From NCBI RefSeq assembly GCF_002056295.1, contig NZ_CP020100.1:3681501-3745500 (forward strand): a DNA stretch of 64,000 nt, given 5' to 3'. Below the pieces are notes generated by a model. The model did no database searches, was not told the DNA's origin, and saw only the letters and a list, made by a program, of their open reading frames with translations. This DNA is from Halopseudomonas phragmitis. GTDB lineage: Bacteria > Pseudomonadota > Gammaproteobacteria > Pseudomonadales > Pseudomonadaceae. The translations under genes were made by a program, and so were the position numbers. Below are positions 9,981 through 19,369 of the stretch, piece by piece. Numbering within the stretch: position 1 is the stretch's first letter; each line of letters opens with the position of its first letter.

Positions 9981-10052
9981 TCAACGGTTAGCGAAGTACA
10001 TGGTGACTTCGAAGCCGATGCGCAGGTCGGTGTAGCTCGGTTTAGTCCACAT
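9981..10052 (-). CDS. pqqA: PqqA, PQQ precursor peptide
   Basis: A 23-aa peptide reading MWTKPSYTDLRIGFEVTMYF and then ANR, ending in TGA at 9981-9983. Glu15 and Tyr19, spaced E-x3-Y, are the residues fused by PqqE to make PQQ. An AGAGGA ribosome-binding site lies just upstream (10058-10063). It is the first gene of the pqq operon; the promoter should lie in 10064-10220, where I see no certain motif. Confidence 0.97.
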   Translation of the reverse strand: MWTKPSYTDLRIGFEVTMYFANR

Positions 10053-10221
10053 AGGTTGATCCTCTTGTTATTACTGAAGTGGTTGCCGGCAAGTGCCGAC
10101 AGAGCCAGTTAAACACCGGGATCAGGGGCTACGAATGGTACTTTGGGAGTAGATATGGTCGTGATTTGGTGGGGGTTGGCCAGGGCGGCCAGTCAGCGAT
10201 AAGGCGGGATGTTAGCGGGAG

Positions 10222-10241
10222 GCGGGAGCAACTGCTCCCGC
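10222..10241 (-). terminator. stem-loop downstream of the BCCT gene
   Basis: Perfect 9-bp dyad GCGGGAGCA-AC-TGCTCCCGC located 18 bases after the stop of the BCCT gene on the minus strand. No U-run follows, so it may terminate weakly or protect the 3' end, separating this gene from pqqA downstream. Confidence 0.5.
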
Positions 10242-10259
10242 TAGAGATTCCCGAAAGAC

Positions 10260-11852
10260 TCAGGAAGAGGAACTGGCGCAGCGGCGGCGCTCAGCATTGA
10301 CCGGAGCGTATGACAGCCCCCGTTCTTCCTGATGGAAGGCTTTGAACAGGCAGTAGCAGATCACCAGCAGAACCAGCGAGAACGGCAGCGCGGCGGCAAT
10401 GGTCGCGGCTTGCAAGCCTTGCAGCCCACCCGCCAGCAGCAGCACCCCGGCCAGCGCACCCAGTCCCAGCCCCCAGATCACCCGGTAGCGCTGCGGCGGG
10501 TTCTGATCACCACTGGACAGAATGGTGCAGATCACCAGCGTCGCCGAGTCGGCCGAAGTAACAAACCAGCTGACAATCATCAGGGTAGCCAGGCCCGCCA
10601 TCGGCAGGGTCGCCCAGTGTACGTTCAGGCCTTCGATGGTCTTGTACAGCACCATGGTCAGGTCGTTGTTGGCGACGCTGCTCAGATCAGTGCCATTAAG
10701 CTGCAGATACACACCGGTACCGCCCATGATCACGATCCACAGGAAAGCGCCCAGGGTCGAGGCCAGCATGCCACCGATTACCACCTGACGCACGGTACGA
10801 CCACGGGAGATGCGAGCAATGAACATGCCGACGAACGGACCCCAGGACAACCACCAGCCCCAGTAGAAAATGGTCCACCAGCCCTGCCACTGACGCTCCG
10901 GGTCAGAGTCGGTCCACAGCCCCATAGGAATGAAGTGGGCCAGATAGTCGCCAATGCTGGTGGCGTACAGCCCCAGCAGAAATACCGTCGGACCAGCCAG
11001 CAGCAGGAACAGAAACAGGATCGCGCTCAGGCGGATGTTCCACTGGCTAAGCCAGAGAATCCCGCGCCGCACCCCGGACACCGCTGAAAAAGTGGCGACA
11101 ATCGAGGTCGCGGCAATCAGCAGCAACTGATTGGTGGTGGAGATTTCCCAGCCGAAGATGTAACTCAGGCCGGCATTCATCTGCGATACCCCAAGCCCCA
11201 GGGTGGTCGCGGTACCGAACAGAGTGCTGAAAATGGCCAGCAGATCCACGGCGTGACCGATGGGGCCGTAGATGCGCTCACCCAGGATCGGGTACAGCGC
11301 CGAACGAATGGTCAGCGGCAAGCCATGACGGTAGGTGAAATAGGCCAGGACCAGGCCCATCAGAATATAGACGCACCAACCGTGCAGCCCCCAGTGGAAC
11401 ATGGTGATGCGCAGGGCTATCTGTGCCGATTCGGCACTGCCGACCTCTGCTCCAGCCATGTCCATGAAGGGGTTGCCCTGCATGTGCATCAGTGGCTCGG
11501 CAATACTCCAGAACAGCAGGCCGGTACCGACCGCAGCACTGAACAGCATGGCGAACCAGGAGAAGTTGCTGAACTCGGGCCGTTCGTCATCCTTGCCCAG
11601 GCGCAGATTGCCGTAGCGACTGAGCCCGACCCAGAAGGTGAAGAACATAACGGCACCTACCACCGTCACGTAGTACCAACCCAGCGAGCCTTCGATCCAG
11701 GCCTTGATGCCGGTGTAGATACTGTTGGCCAATTCCGCATTGGTCACCGTGAACAGCACGAAGGCCAACACCATGGCTATGGAGGCTATCGCCATGGTTG
11801 GGTTAACACCTGCAAACACATGCTCCAGGCGTTTCATCGGACGATCGCTCAC
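10260..11852 (-). CDS. BCCT family betaine/quaternary-amine transporter
   Basis: 530 aa with about 12 membrane segments. The BCCT signature is clear around residues 330-360 (FYWGWWLSWGPFVGMFIARI, then SRGRTVRQ). Such carriers import trimethylammonium or other betaine-like compounds using Na+ or H+. The start is placed at GTG 11852 because AAAGGAG precedes it by six bases; an ATG eight codons upstream has no good ribosome-binding site. It is divergent from the catabolic operon at 12219 and an operator ATGGTATACCAT (12019-12030) lies in its upstream region, so it is probably the uptake system for the cluster's substrate rather than an osmoregulated carrier. No long cytoplasmic osmosensory tail is present. 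Confidence 0.9.
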   Translation of the reverse strand: MSDRPMKRLEHVFAGVNPTMAIASIAMVLAFVLFTVTNAELANSIYTGIKAWIEGSLGWYYVTVVGAVMFFTFWVGLSRYGNLRLGKDDERPEFSNFSWFAMLFSAAVGTGLLFWSIAEPLMHMQGNPFMDMAGAEVGSAESAQIALRITMFHWGLHGWCVYILMGLVLAYFTYRHGLPLTIRSALYPILGERIYGPIGHAVDLLAIFSTLFGTATTLGLGVSQMNAGLSYIFGWEISTTNQLLLIAATSIVATFSAVSGVRRGILWLSQWNIRLSAILFLFLLLAGPTVFLLGLYATSIGDYLAHFIPMGLWTDSDPERQWQGWWTIFYWGWWLSWGPFVGMFIARISRGRTVRQVVIGGMLASTLGAFLWIVIMGGTGVYLQLNGTDLSSVANNDLTMVLYKTIEGLNVHWATLPMAGLATLMIVSWFVTSADSATLVICTILSSGDQNPPQRYRVIWGLGLGALAGVLLLAGGLQGLQAATIAAALPFSLVLLVICYCLFKAFHQEERGLSYAPVNAERRRCASSSS

Positions 11853-12018
11853 TGTCGTCTCCTTTGTTTTTGTCATTGAACCGACGGCTCAGCCGGCCCC
11901 GATCCGAACATGCCAGATCTTCATTAGCCGCCGGGCGGCCCCGGCAAGACACATGAAATCTGAACCCCTTTGTGGCCTCTGAACCCTGATCGGGGACGAA
12001 AGCCATATCAAGCGTATT

Positions 12019-12030
12019 ATGGTATACCAT
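12019..12030. promoter_or_regulatory. operator ATGGTATACCAT, copy 1
   Basis: Perfect 12-bp palindrome preceded by GTATT, on the BCCT side of the divergent region. The same core occurs at 12153, 19322 and (one mismatch) 22521. Its size and inverted-repeat form suit a GntR/FCD dimer, and such a regulator is encoded at 17673-18425. Confidence 0.75.
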
Positions 12031-12152
12031 CATCCAAAACACCTTTTCAACGCTTTATTTTCGTCATCCTGATCAATGGCATTTACTTGGGTATATCTCG
12101 GAAATAAAGGGCATACAAATCAATCCGACGCTTGACTTGCCAATATTGTATT

Positions 12153-12164
12153 ATGGTATACCAT
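12153..12164. promoter_or_regulatory. operator ATGGTATACCAT, copy 2
   Basis: Second perfect copy, again preceded by GTATT, 54 bp before the start of the DUF1185 gene and 15 bp downstream of a TTGACT -35-like hexamer. Binding here would cover the likely -10 region of the 12219 operon. Confidence 0.75.
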
Positions 12165-12218
12165 GAATAAATACCGGACTGGCCGGTCAACAACACCCTC
12201 ACCCAGCAGGAGTACCCA

Positions 12219-12809
12219 ATGAGTTTCGAGATTCGCAAGATCGTCAGCTACAGTGAAGAAACCCTGATCGAAGGCGGCAAGGCGACCGACAAGCCGGTGA
12301 CCATGATTGGTCTGGCCGTAGTCATCAAGAACCCCTGGCTCGGGCGCGGCTTCGTTGAAGATCTGAAGCCGGAAATCAAGGCCAACTGCTCGGAACTGGG
12401 TGCCATGATGGTAGAGCGCCTGACGGCGGCAATCGGCGGGGCCAACAAGATCGAAGCCTACGGCAAGGCCGCAGTGGTCGGTGCTGACGGTGAAATCGAA
12501 CACGCTTCAGCAGTAATCCATACCCTGCGCTTCGGTAATCACTACCGCCAGGCGGTCGACGCCAAGTCTTATCTGTCGTTCACCAACAAGCGCGGCGGCC
12601 CGGGCACTTCGATCCAGATCCCGATGATGCACAAGGATGACGAAGGTCTGCGCTCACACTACATCACCCTGGAAATGCAGATTGAAGACGCCCCGCGCGC
12701 CGATGAAATCGTCGTGGTTCTGGGCGCCTCCGATGGTGGCCGCCTGCACCCGCGGATCGGCAACCGCTACATCGACCTGGAAGAACTCGCCGCTGAACAG
12801 GCGCAGTGA
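12219..12809 (+). CDS. 'amino acid synthesis' family protein (DUF1185), unknown function
   Basis: 196 aa, first gene of the catabolic operon, with AGGAG upstream. The sequence fits the PF06684 family: VEDLKPEIKANCSELG, YGKAAVVG, GNHYRQAVDAKSYLSFTNKR, GPGTSIQIP and VVVLGASDGGRLHPRIGNR. The family name is historical and no reaction is established. In the Acinetobacter trigonelline pathway a conserved hypothetical protein assists succinate-semialdehyde formation or use; this protein or the DUF1330 or decarboxylase-like protein could be the counterpart. No signal peptide, so cytoplasmic. Confidence 0.8.
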   Translation: MSFEIRKIVSYSEETLIEGGKATDKPVTMIGLAVVIKNPWLGRGFVEDLKPEIKANCSELGAMMVERLTAAIGGANKIEAYGKAAVVGADGEIEHASAVIHTLRFGNHYRQAVDAKSYLSFTNKRGGPGTSIQIPMMHKDDEGLRSHYITLEMQIEDAPRADEIVVVLGASDGGRLHPRIGNRYIDLEELAAEQAQ

Positions 12810-12834
12810 TCCGCCGGCTAGTCAGGAACAATAA

Positions 12835-13668
12835 ATGATTCGGCTTACCACTCAATACACCCCGGCCGGTACCAGTTATCTGGTAACCGGCCAAGGCAGG
12901 CCCGTGGTGTTGATCCACGGCGTGGGCCTGAACAAGCACATGTGGGGCGGCCAGATCGTAGGACTGGCGCCACACTTTCAGGTAATTGCCTATGACATGC
13001 TGGGCCATGGCGACAGCCCCAGGCCTGACGCCAACGGCGGACTAGAGGCCTACGCCGAGCAACTGCGCGAGCTGCTGGCGCATCTGAACATCGCCAGCGC
13101 CACCGTGGTCGGCTTTTCCATGGGTGGTCTGGTGGCACGTGCCTTCGCCCTGGAATACCCTGAACATCTGGATGCCCTGGTGGTACTCAACAGCGTGTTC
13201 AATCGCAGCCCTGAACAACGTGCCCGGGTTATCGACCGGACTCGCCAGGCTGCCGAACACGGCCCGGACGCCAACGCCGAAGAAGCTTTGTCGCGCTGGT
13301 TCAGCCGCGAATACCAGGCTGCCAACCCGGCGCAGGTCGCCGCCATTCGCCAGACTCTGGCCAGCAACGACCCGCAAGGCTACCTGACCACCTATGAGCT
13401 GTTCGCCACCCAGGACATGTATCGGGCAGACGATCTGCACAGTATCCAGGTACCGGCCCTGATCGCTACTGGCGAACTGGACCCCGGCTCAACACCGCAG
13501 ATGGCACAGCAACTGGCCGAGCGCATGCCGCGCGCGCGCCATGCGGTATTGCCGGAGCAGCGGCACATGATGCCGGTAGAGTCGCCACGGCTGGTCAACC
13601 AGTTGCTGCTCGACTTTTTTCAGCAGGCCAACAGCCTGTGCAACCCAGCAAAGGGGGTATTGGCATGA
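12835..13668 (+). CDS. tgnD: alpha/beta hydrolase, TgnD-like
   Basis: 277 aa. The nucleophile elbow GFSMGG gives Ser95; Asp216 (GELDPGS) and His244 (EQRHMMP) complete the triad; the oxyanion strand LIHGVGLNKHMW is at 26-37. It fits hydrolases that split enamide or enol-type intermediates after ring opening, such as TgnD, which cleaves (E)-2-((N-methylformamido)methylene)succinate to succinate semialdehyde, methylamine, formate and CO2. Assignment rests on context plus fold. It ends in an ATGA overlap with the aldehyde dehydrogenase gene. Confidence 0.65.
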   Translation: MIRLTTQYTPAGTSYLVTGQGRPVVLIHGVGLNKHMWGGQIVGLAPHFQVIAYDMLGHGDSPRPDANGGLEAYAEQLRELLAHLNIASATVVGFSMGGLVARAFALEYPEHLDALVVLNSVFNRSPEQRARVIDRTRQAAEHGPDANAEEALSRWFSREYQAANPAQVAAIRQTLASNDPQGYLTTYELFATQDMYRADDLHSIQVPALIATGELDPGSTPQMAQQLAERMPRARHAVLPEQRHMMPVESPRLVNQLLLDFFQQANSLCNPAKGVLA

Positions 13669-15146
13669 AGCTGGAACGTTTTCAGATGTGCATCGACGGC
13701 CAGTGGGTCGATGCTCTGTCCGGCAACACCTTTGAGAGTCTGAATCCGGCTGTGGCCGAGCCTTGGGCGGTCCTGCCCGATGCCGATGAAGCCGATGTCG
13801 AGCGCGCCGTCCAGGCCGCTCAGCGGGCTTTCGAGAACCCGGCCTGGCGCGGGCTGAACGCTACTGCCCGGGGCAAGTTGCTGCGCCGTCTGGGCGACCT
13901 GATCGCCGAGAATAAGGAACACCTGGCGCAACTGGAAAGCCGCGACAACGGCAAGCTGATCCGCGAAACCCGCGGTCAGGTTGGTTATCTGCCAGAGTTT
14001 TTCCATTACACCGCCGGCCTGGCCGACAAGCTTGAAGGTGGCACCCTGCCGCTGGACAAGCCCGACCTGTTTGCCTACACCGTGCACGAACCGCTGGGCG
14101 TAGTGGCCGGGATCATTCCCTGGAACAGCCCGCTGTATCTGACCGCGATCAAGCTGGCCCCGGCCCTGGCCGCCGGCAACACCATTGTGCTCAAGCCCTC
14201 CGAGCACGCCTCGGCCACCATTCTCGAACTGGCGCGTCTGGCGCTTGAAGCCGGGATTCCGGCCGGAGTGGTGAACGTGGTTACCGGCTTTGGCCCAAGC
14301 ACCGGTGCCGCCCTGACCCGCCACCCGCTGGTGCGCAAGGTTGCCTTCACCGGCGGCACCGCGACCGCCCGTCATGTGGTGCGCAGCAGCGCCGAGAACT
14401 TCGCCAAGCTGTCGCTGGAGCTGGGCGGCAAGTCGCCCAACATCATCTTTGCCGATGCCGATCTGGACAGCGCCATCAATGGCGTGGTGGCCGGTATCTA
14501 TGCCGCCTCCGGACAAAGCTGCGTGGCCGGCTCCAGATTGCTGGTACAGGACGAAATCTATGACCAGTTCGTCGAACGCCTGATTGAGCGGGCCAAGCGT
14601 ATCCGCATCGGCAACCCGCAGGACGAAACCAGCGAAATGGGACCGCTGGCTACCGCCCAGCAGTTGGAGGTGGTCGAAGGCCTGGTTGCCGACGCTCAGG
14701 CCGAGGGCGCTCGACTGCGCCTGGGGGGCAAGCGCGCAAACATCGACAGCCAAGGCTGGTATTACGAGCCAACCCTGTTCGAATGCGACAGCAACTCGAT
14801 GAAGATCATGCAGGAAGAAGTCTTTGGCCCGGTTGCCTCGGTAATCCGCTTCAAGACTGAAGCCCAAGCCCTGGCTATTGCCAACGACTCGCAGTTCGGC
14901 CTGGCCGCCGGCATCTGGACCCGCGACCTGGGTCGCGCCCACCGCCTGGCTCGGGACGTGCGCTCAGGAATCATCTGGGTCAACACCTACCGGGCGGTCT
15001 CGGCCATGGCGCCGATTGGCGGCTTCGGCAACAGCGGCTATGGCCGCGAGAGCGGGATCGATTCGGTCCTGGCCTACACCGAACTCAAGACGGTCTGGAT
15101 CAATCTGTCGCAACAGCCGATGCCCGACCCCTTTGTCATGCGTTAA
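13665..15146 (+). CDS. tgnC: NAD-dependent aldehyde dehydrogenase, TgnC-like
   Basis: 493 aa. The start is ATG 13665 with AAGGGGG upstream, overlapping the hydrolase stop (ATGA). ALDH motifs are complete: IIPWNSPLY, general base Glu252 in LELGGKSPN, nucleophile Cys286 in GQSCVAGS, and EEVFGPV. In the trigonelline model this would oxidise the hydroxybutyrolactone/aldehyde ring-opening product to the methylene-succinate. It is distinct from the second ALDH of the cluster (QTCVCVN type), which supports different substrates. Confidence 0.65.
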   Translation: MKLERFQMCIDGQWVDALSGNTFESLNPAVAEPWAVLPDADEADVERAVQAAQRAFENPAWRGLNATARGKLLRRLGDLIAENKEHLAQLESRDNGKLIRETRGQVGYLPEFFHYTAGLADKLEGGTLPLDKPDLFAYTVHEPLGVVAGIIPWNSPLYLTAIKLAPALAAGNTIVLKPSEHASATILELARLALEAGIPAGVVNVVTGFGPSTGAALTRHPLVRKVAFTGGTATARHVVRSSAENFAKLSLELGGKSPNIIFADADLDSAINGVVAGIYAASGQSCVAGSRLLVQDEIYDQFVERLIERAKRIRIGNPQDETSEMGPLATAQQLEVVEGLVADAQAEGARLRLGGKRANIDSQGWYYEPTLFECDSNSMKIMQEEVFGPVASVIRFKTEAQALAIANDSQFGLAAGIWTRDLGRAHRLARDVRSGIIWVNTYRAVSAMAPIGGFGNSGYGRESGIDSVLAYTELKTVWINLSQQPMPDPFVMR

Positions 15147-15159
15147 GCGGAGAACCGAG

Positions 15160-15645
15160 ATGATCGATCCCAATGTCTACAAAACCGTAATGGGCTCCTT
15201 TCCCTCCGGTGTGACCGTGGTCACCACCCTGGACACGGAAGGCGATATCGTCGGCATCACCGCCAGCGCCTTCAGCGCCCTGTCGCTCGATCCGGCGCTG
15301 GTACTGTTCTGCCCCAATTACTCATCGGACACCTATCCGATTCTGCGCGACAGCAAGCGCTTCGCCATTCACCTGCTCAGCGCCGAGCAGCAGACCGAGG
15401 CCTACGCCTTTGCCAAGAAAGGCAAGGACAAGACCGCCGGCATCGAGTGGCGCATGAGCGAGCTGGGCAACCCGCTGCTGGATGGTGCCACCGCCATCAT
15501 CGAGTGCGAACTGTGGCGCGAGTATGACGGTGGCGATCACGCCATTATCGTCGGCGCGATCCAGAATCTGATCGTCCCCGAAGACGAGGTGGTGCCGATG
15601 ATCTACCACCGCGGCAAGCTCGGCGCCCTGCCCGCGTTCGCCTGA
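15160..15645 (+). CDS. tgnA: flavin reductase, reductase component of two-component monooxygenase (TgnA-like)
   Basis: 161 aa, split-barrel flavin reductase family. Seen: MGSFPSGVTVVTTLD, the GITASAFSALSLDP block, CPNYSSDTYP and a C-terminal YHRGKLG. It would reduce FMN or FAD with NAD(P)H for the luciferase-like oxygenase encoded at 22668. The ATG at 15160 overlaps AGA of the preceding codons and has GGAGA upstream. It is the last gene before a strong terminator at 15660. Confidence 0.75.
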   Translation: MIDPNVYKTVMGSFPSGVTVVTTLDTEGDIVGITASAFSALSLDPALVLFCPNYSSDTYPILRDSKRFAIHLLSAEQQTEAYAFAKKGKDKTAGIEWRMSELGNPLLDGATAIIECELWREYDGGDHAIIVGAIQNLIVPEDEVVPMIYHRGKLGALPAFA

Positions 15646-15659
15646 GTTTCCATTTGGTC

Positions 15660-15695
15660 GCGCCCGGCCCCTCATCGGGCGCGGCCTGTTTTATT
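15660..15695 (+). terminator. rho-independent terminator after the flavin reductase
   Basis: GCGCCCG (15660-15666) and CGGGCGC (15676-15682) form a 7-bp GC stem with a 9-nt loop, followed shortly by GTTTTATT. It closes the first catabolic operon, so the gene at 15749 either uses read-through or its own promoter; no operator copy was found in the 50 bp between. Confidence 0.75.
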
Positions 15696-15748
15696 CATGC
15701 CCCTGACCGGCCCATGGCCGGCAGTGGGCAGCGTTTGACGGAGCCAAC

Positions 15749-17188
15749 ATGAACCCACTGTTTCGCCAACAGGCCTTTATCGATGGCCAGTGGCTGGATG
15801 CCCAGAACGGCGCCACCACCACGATCACCAATCCGGCCAACGGTCAGGCCATCGGTCAGGTGCCCAACATGGGAGCCACAGAAACCCGTCAGGCGATTGC
15901 CGCCGCTAACCGGGCCTGGCCAGCCTGGCGGGCGTTGACCGCCAAGGAGCGCAGCACCCTGCTGCGCCGCTGGCATGCACTGATGCTTGAGCAGGCCGAC
16001 GCCCTGGCCGAGCTGCTGACCCTGGAACAGGGCAAGCCGCTGGCCGAGGCCAAGGGTGAAATTCTCTATGCCGCCAGCTTTATCGAGTGGTTTGCCGAAG
16101 AGGCCAAGCGCATCTATGGCGATACTATCCCCAGCCACAAGTCCAATGCCCGGATCATCGTCAGCAAGCAGCCCATCGGCGTGGTGGCGGCAATCACCCC
16201 CTGGAACTTCCCCGCGGCAATGATCACCCGCAAGGTTGGTCCGGCGCTGGCCGCTGGCTGTCCATGCATCATCAAACCGGCGCCGGAAACCCCGTTCACC
16301 GCTCTGGCCCTAGCAGCGCTGGCCGAGCAGGCCGGGATTCCGGCCGGCATTATCAACGTGATCACCGGCGATGCGGTCGCTATTGGTGGCGAGCTGACCG
16401 CCAGCGCCGATGTCCGCAAGCTGTCGTTCACCGGCTCGACGCCGATCGGCAAGCTGCTGATGGCACAAAGTGCCGATACCCTGAAAAAGGTTTCGCTGGA
16501 ACTCGGCGGCAACGCGCCGTTCATCGTCTTCGATGACGCCGATATCGACCGCGCGGTCGAGGGCGCGCTGATCGCCAAGTTCCGTAACGCCGGGCAGACC
16601 TGCGTCTGCGTCAATCGCTTTCTGGTGCAGAGCGGCGTCTATGACACCTTTGCCCAGCGGCTGGCAGAGCGGGTGGCGGCCTTCACCATCGGCGACGGCT
16701 TCGGCGATGGCGTCAGCATTGGCCCGCTGATCAACGAGCGTGCGGTCAGCAAGGTCGAGGATCATGTTCAGGATGCGCTGAGCAAGGGTGCCAAGCGGCT
16801 GTGCGGTGGCGAGCGCCATCCGCTCGGGCATGGTTTCTTCCAGCCTACCGTGCTGGCTGACGTCAGCGCTGACATGAAGGTGGCCAGCGAGGAAACCTTC
16901 GGTCCGCTGGCCGCGCTGTTCCGCTTCGACACCGAGGAACAGGCCATTGCCATGGCCAACGCCACCGAATACGGACTGGCAGCCTACTGCTATACCCGCG
17001 ACCTGGGCCGCGCCTGGCGCCTGTCCGAAGCGCTGGAATATGGCATGGTCGGCATCAACGAAGGGCTGATTTCCACCGAAGTAGCGCCCTTTGGCGGCAT
17101 CAAGTCCTCAGGACTGGGCCGCGAAGGGTCGAAATACGGTATCGAAGACTACCTGGAAATCAAATACACCCTGATGGGCGGGCTTTAA
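15749..17188 (+). CDS. tgnE: NAD(P)-dependent succinate-semialdehyde dehydrogenase (GabD/TgnE-like)
   Basis: 479 aa. PWNFPAAMITRK, general base Glu251 (LELGGNAPF) and Cys285 in AGQTCVCVNR with the second Cys287 are signatures of GabD-type succinate-semialdehyde dehydrogenases. EETFGPLAALF and a KYGIEDYLEIKY tail also fit. It would feed succinate into the TCA cycle, the end of the proposed pathway. An alternative is a general GABA-pathway enzyme, but no gabT is nearby. Confidence 0.78.
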   Translation: MNPLFRQQAFIDGQWLDAQNGATTTITNPANGQAIGQVPNMGATETRQAIAAANRAWPAWRALTAKERSTLLRRWHALMLEQADALAELLTLEQGKPLAEAKGEILYAASFIEWFAEEAKRIYGDTIPSHKSNARIIVSKQPIGVVAAITPWNFPAAMITRKVGPALAAGCPCIIKPAPETPFTALALAALAEQAGIPAGIINVITGDAVAIGGELTASADVRKLSFTGSTPIGKLLMAQSADTLKKVSLELGGNAPFIVFDDADIDRAVEGALIAKFRNAGQTCVCVNRFLVQSGVYDTFAQRLAERVAAFTIGDGFGDGVSIGPLINERAVSKVEDHVQDALSKGAKRLCGGERHPLGHGFFQPTVLADVSADMKVASEETFGPLAALFRFDTEEQAIAMANATEYGLAAYCYTRDLGRAWRLSEALEYGMVGINEGLISTEVAPFGGIKSSGLGREGSKYGIEDYLEIKYTLMGGL

Positions 17189-17206
17189 ACTGCCGGAGGA
17201 TTGGTC

Positions 17207-17596
17207 ATGAGCAACGAAAAATACACCCGCGGTCTGGAGATTCGCACCCAGGTTCTGGGCCAGGAATACGTCGATAAGTCGCTGCAGAACGCCGATGAGT
17301 TCAGCCGCCCACTGCAGGAACTGGTCACCGAGTACTGCTGGGGCCATGTCTGGGGCCGCGAAGGCTTATCCCTGAAAGAACGCAGCATGATAAACTTGGC
17401 CATGATTTCGGCGCTGAACCGGCCCCATGAGCTGAAACTGCACATTCGCGGTGCCCTGCGTAACGGCCTGAGCCCTGAGCAAATCCGTGAAATTCTGTTG
17501 CAGGTCGGCATCTACTGTGGCGTACCGGCTGCGGTCGACAGCTTCCGCATCGCCCGTGAGGCGCTTGCCGAGGCCGACAACGAGGCCCAGGGCTGA
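17207..17596 (+). CDS. carboxymuconolactone decarboxylase-like protein
   Basis: 129 aa. The ATG at 17207 follows GGAGGA by six bases; an earlier TTG at 17201 is rejected. The family pattern is clear: EYCWGHVWGREGLSLKERSM, HELKLHIRGALRNGLSPEQI and LLQVGIYCGVPAAVDSFR. It lacks an AhpD CxxC pair, so a PcaC-like fold without peroxiredoxin chemistry is likely. Role in the cluster unknown; it could act on a lactone or unsaturated diacid intermediate. Confidence 0.82.
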   Translation: MSNEKYTRGLEIRTQVLGQEYVDKSLQNADEFSRPLQELVTEYCWGHVWGREGLSLKERSMINLAMISALNRPHELKLHIRGALRNGLSPEQIREILLQVGIYCGVPAAVDSFRIAREALAEADNEAQG

Positions 17597-17672
17597 AGCA
17601 CGAAAACCGAACCGGCGGCGTCCCGATACGCCGCCTTCAGCCCTACGGATAGCCATAACCAGAGCGGACCCT

Positions 17673-18993
<1,321 letters not shown>

Positions 18994-19000
18994 CAGCCGC

Positions 19001-19288
19001 TCACAGACCTTCGACGATAATCACCTCGGCCTCGGCCACCCCTTCACGCTGCGCCTTGGCCTGCTGGTATTCGGCCGAGTGGTAACAGGCGATAGCCTGC
19101 TCATAGGAATCGAACTCGATCACCACGCTACGCTGTGGCGTGGCTCGCCCCTCCAGTGCCTCGGACCGGCCACCCCGAGCCAGCATACGTGCGCCATACT
19201 TGGCGAAAGCCGCTGGCGCCAGGCGGATGTATTCGCTGTACTGATCAGGGTTGCTGACGTTGACGTGGGCAATCCAATAAGCCTTCAT
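19001..19288 (-). CDS. DUF1330 family protein
   Basis: 95 aa. Small dimeric alpha/beta-barrel type: MKAYWIAHVNVSNPDQYSEY, LARGGRSEALEG, SVVIEFDSYEQAIACYHSAE and a C-terminal VIIVEG strand. No catalytic function is known for the family. It is divergent from the RibB-type gene with an operator (19322-19333) 34 bp upstream of its start, so it belongs to the same regulon. Its 3' end is seven bases from the Nudix gene, convergent. Confidence 0.85.
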   Translation of the reverse strand: MKAYWIAHVNVSNPDQYSEYIRLAPAAFAKYGARMLARGGRSEALEGRATPQRSVVIEFDSYEQAIACYHSAEYQQAKAQREGVAEAEVIIVEGL

Positions 19289-19321
19289 ACTGACCTTCTG
19301 AATTCGTGGTAATTTGGTATT

Positions 19322-19333
19322 ATGGTATACCAT
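19322..19333. promoter_or_regulatory. operator ATGGTATACCAT, copy 3
   Basis: Perfect copy of the palindrome, preceded by GGTATT, between the divergent DUF1330 (start 19288) and RibB-type (start 19370) genes; one site could control both. Confidence 0.75.
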
Positions 19334-19369
19334 TAATACGATAAAACAGCCAGACCAGGAGCACCCGTC

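Larger units (their letters stand above)
11853..12218. promoter_or_regulatory. divergent control region of the catabolic cluster
   Basis: The only gene-free stretch over 300 bp. It carries two identical 12-bp palindromes (12019-12030 and 12153-12164) centred 134 bp apart. A TTGACT (12132-12137) could be the -35 of the plus-strand operon, which would place its -10 inside the second palindrome, fitting repression. 12031-12130 is relatively AT-rich. No small ORF is convincing here. Confidence 0.65.

Noticed and set aside
11853-11876. ATG start for the BCCT gene at 11876
   Set aside because: No Shine-Dalgarno upstream, whereas AAAGGAG is correctly placed for the GTG at 11852.
13620-14942. Minus-strand ORF of 440 codons
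   Set aside because: Antisense to the TgnC-like aldehyde dehydrogenase with all ALDH motifs; a codon-bias shadow.
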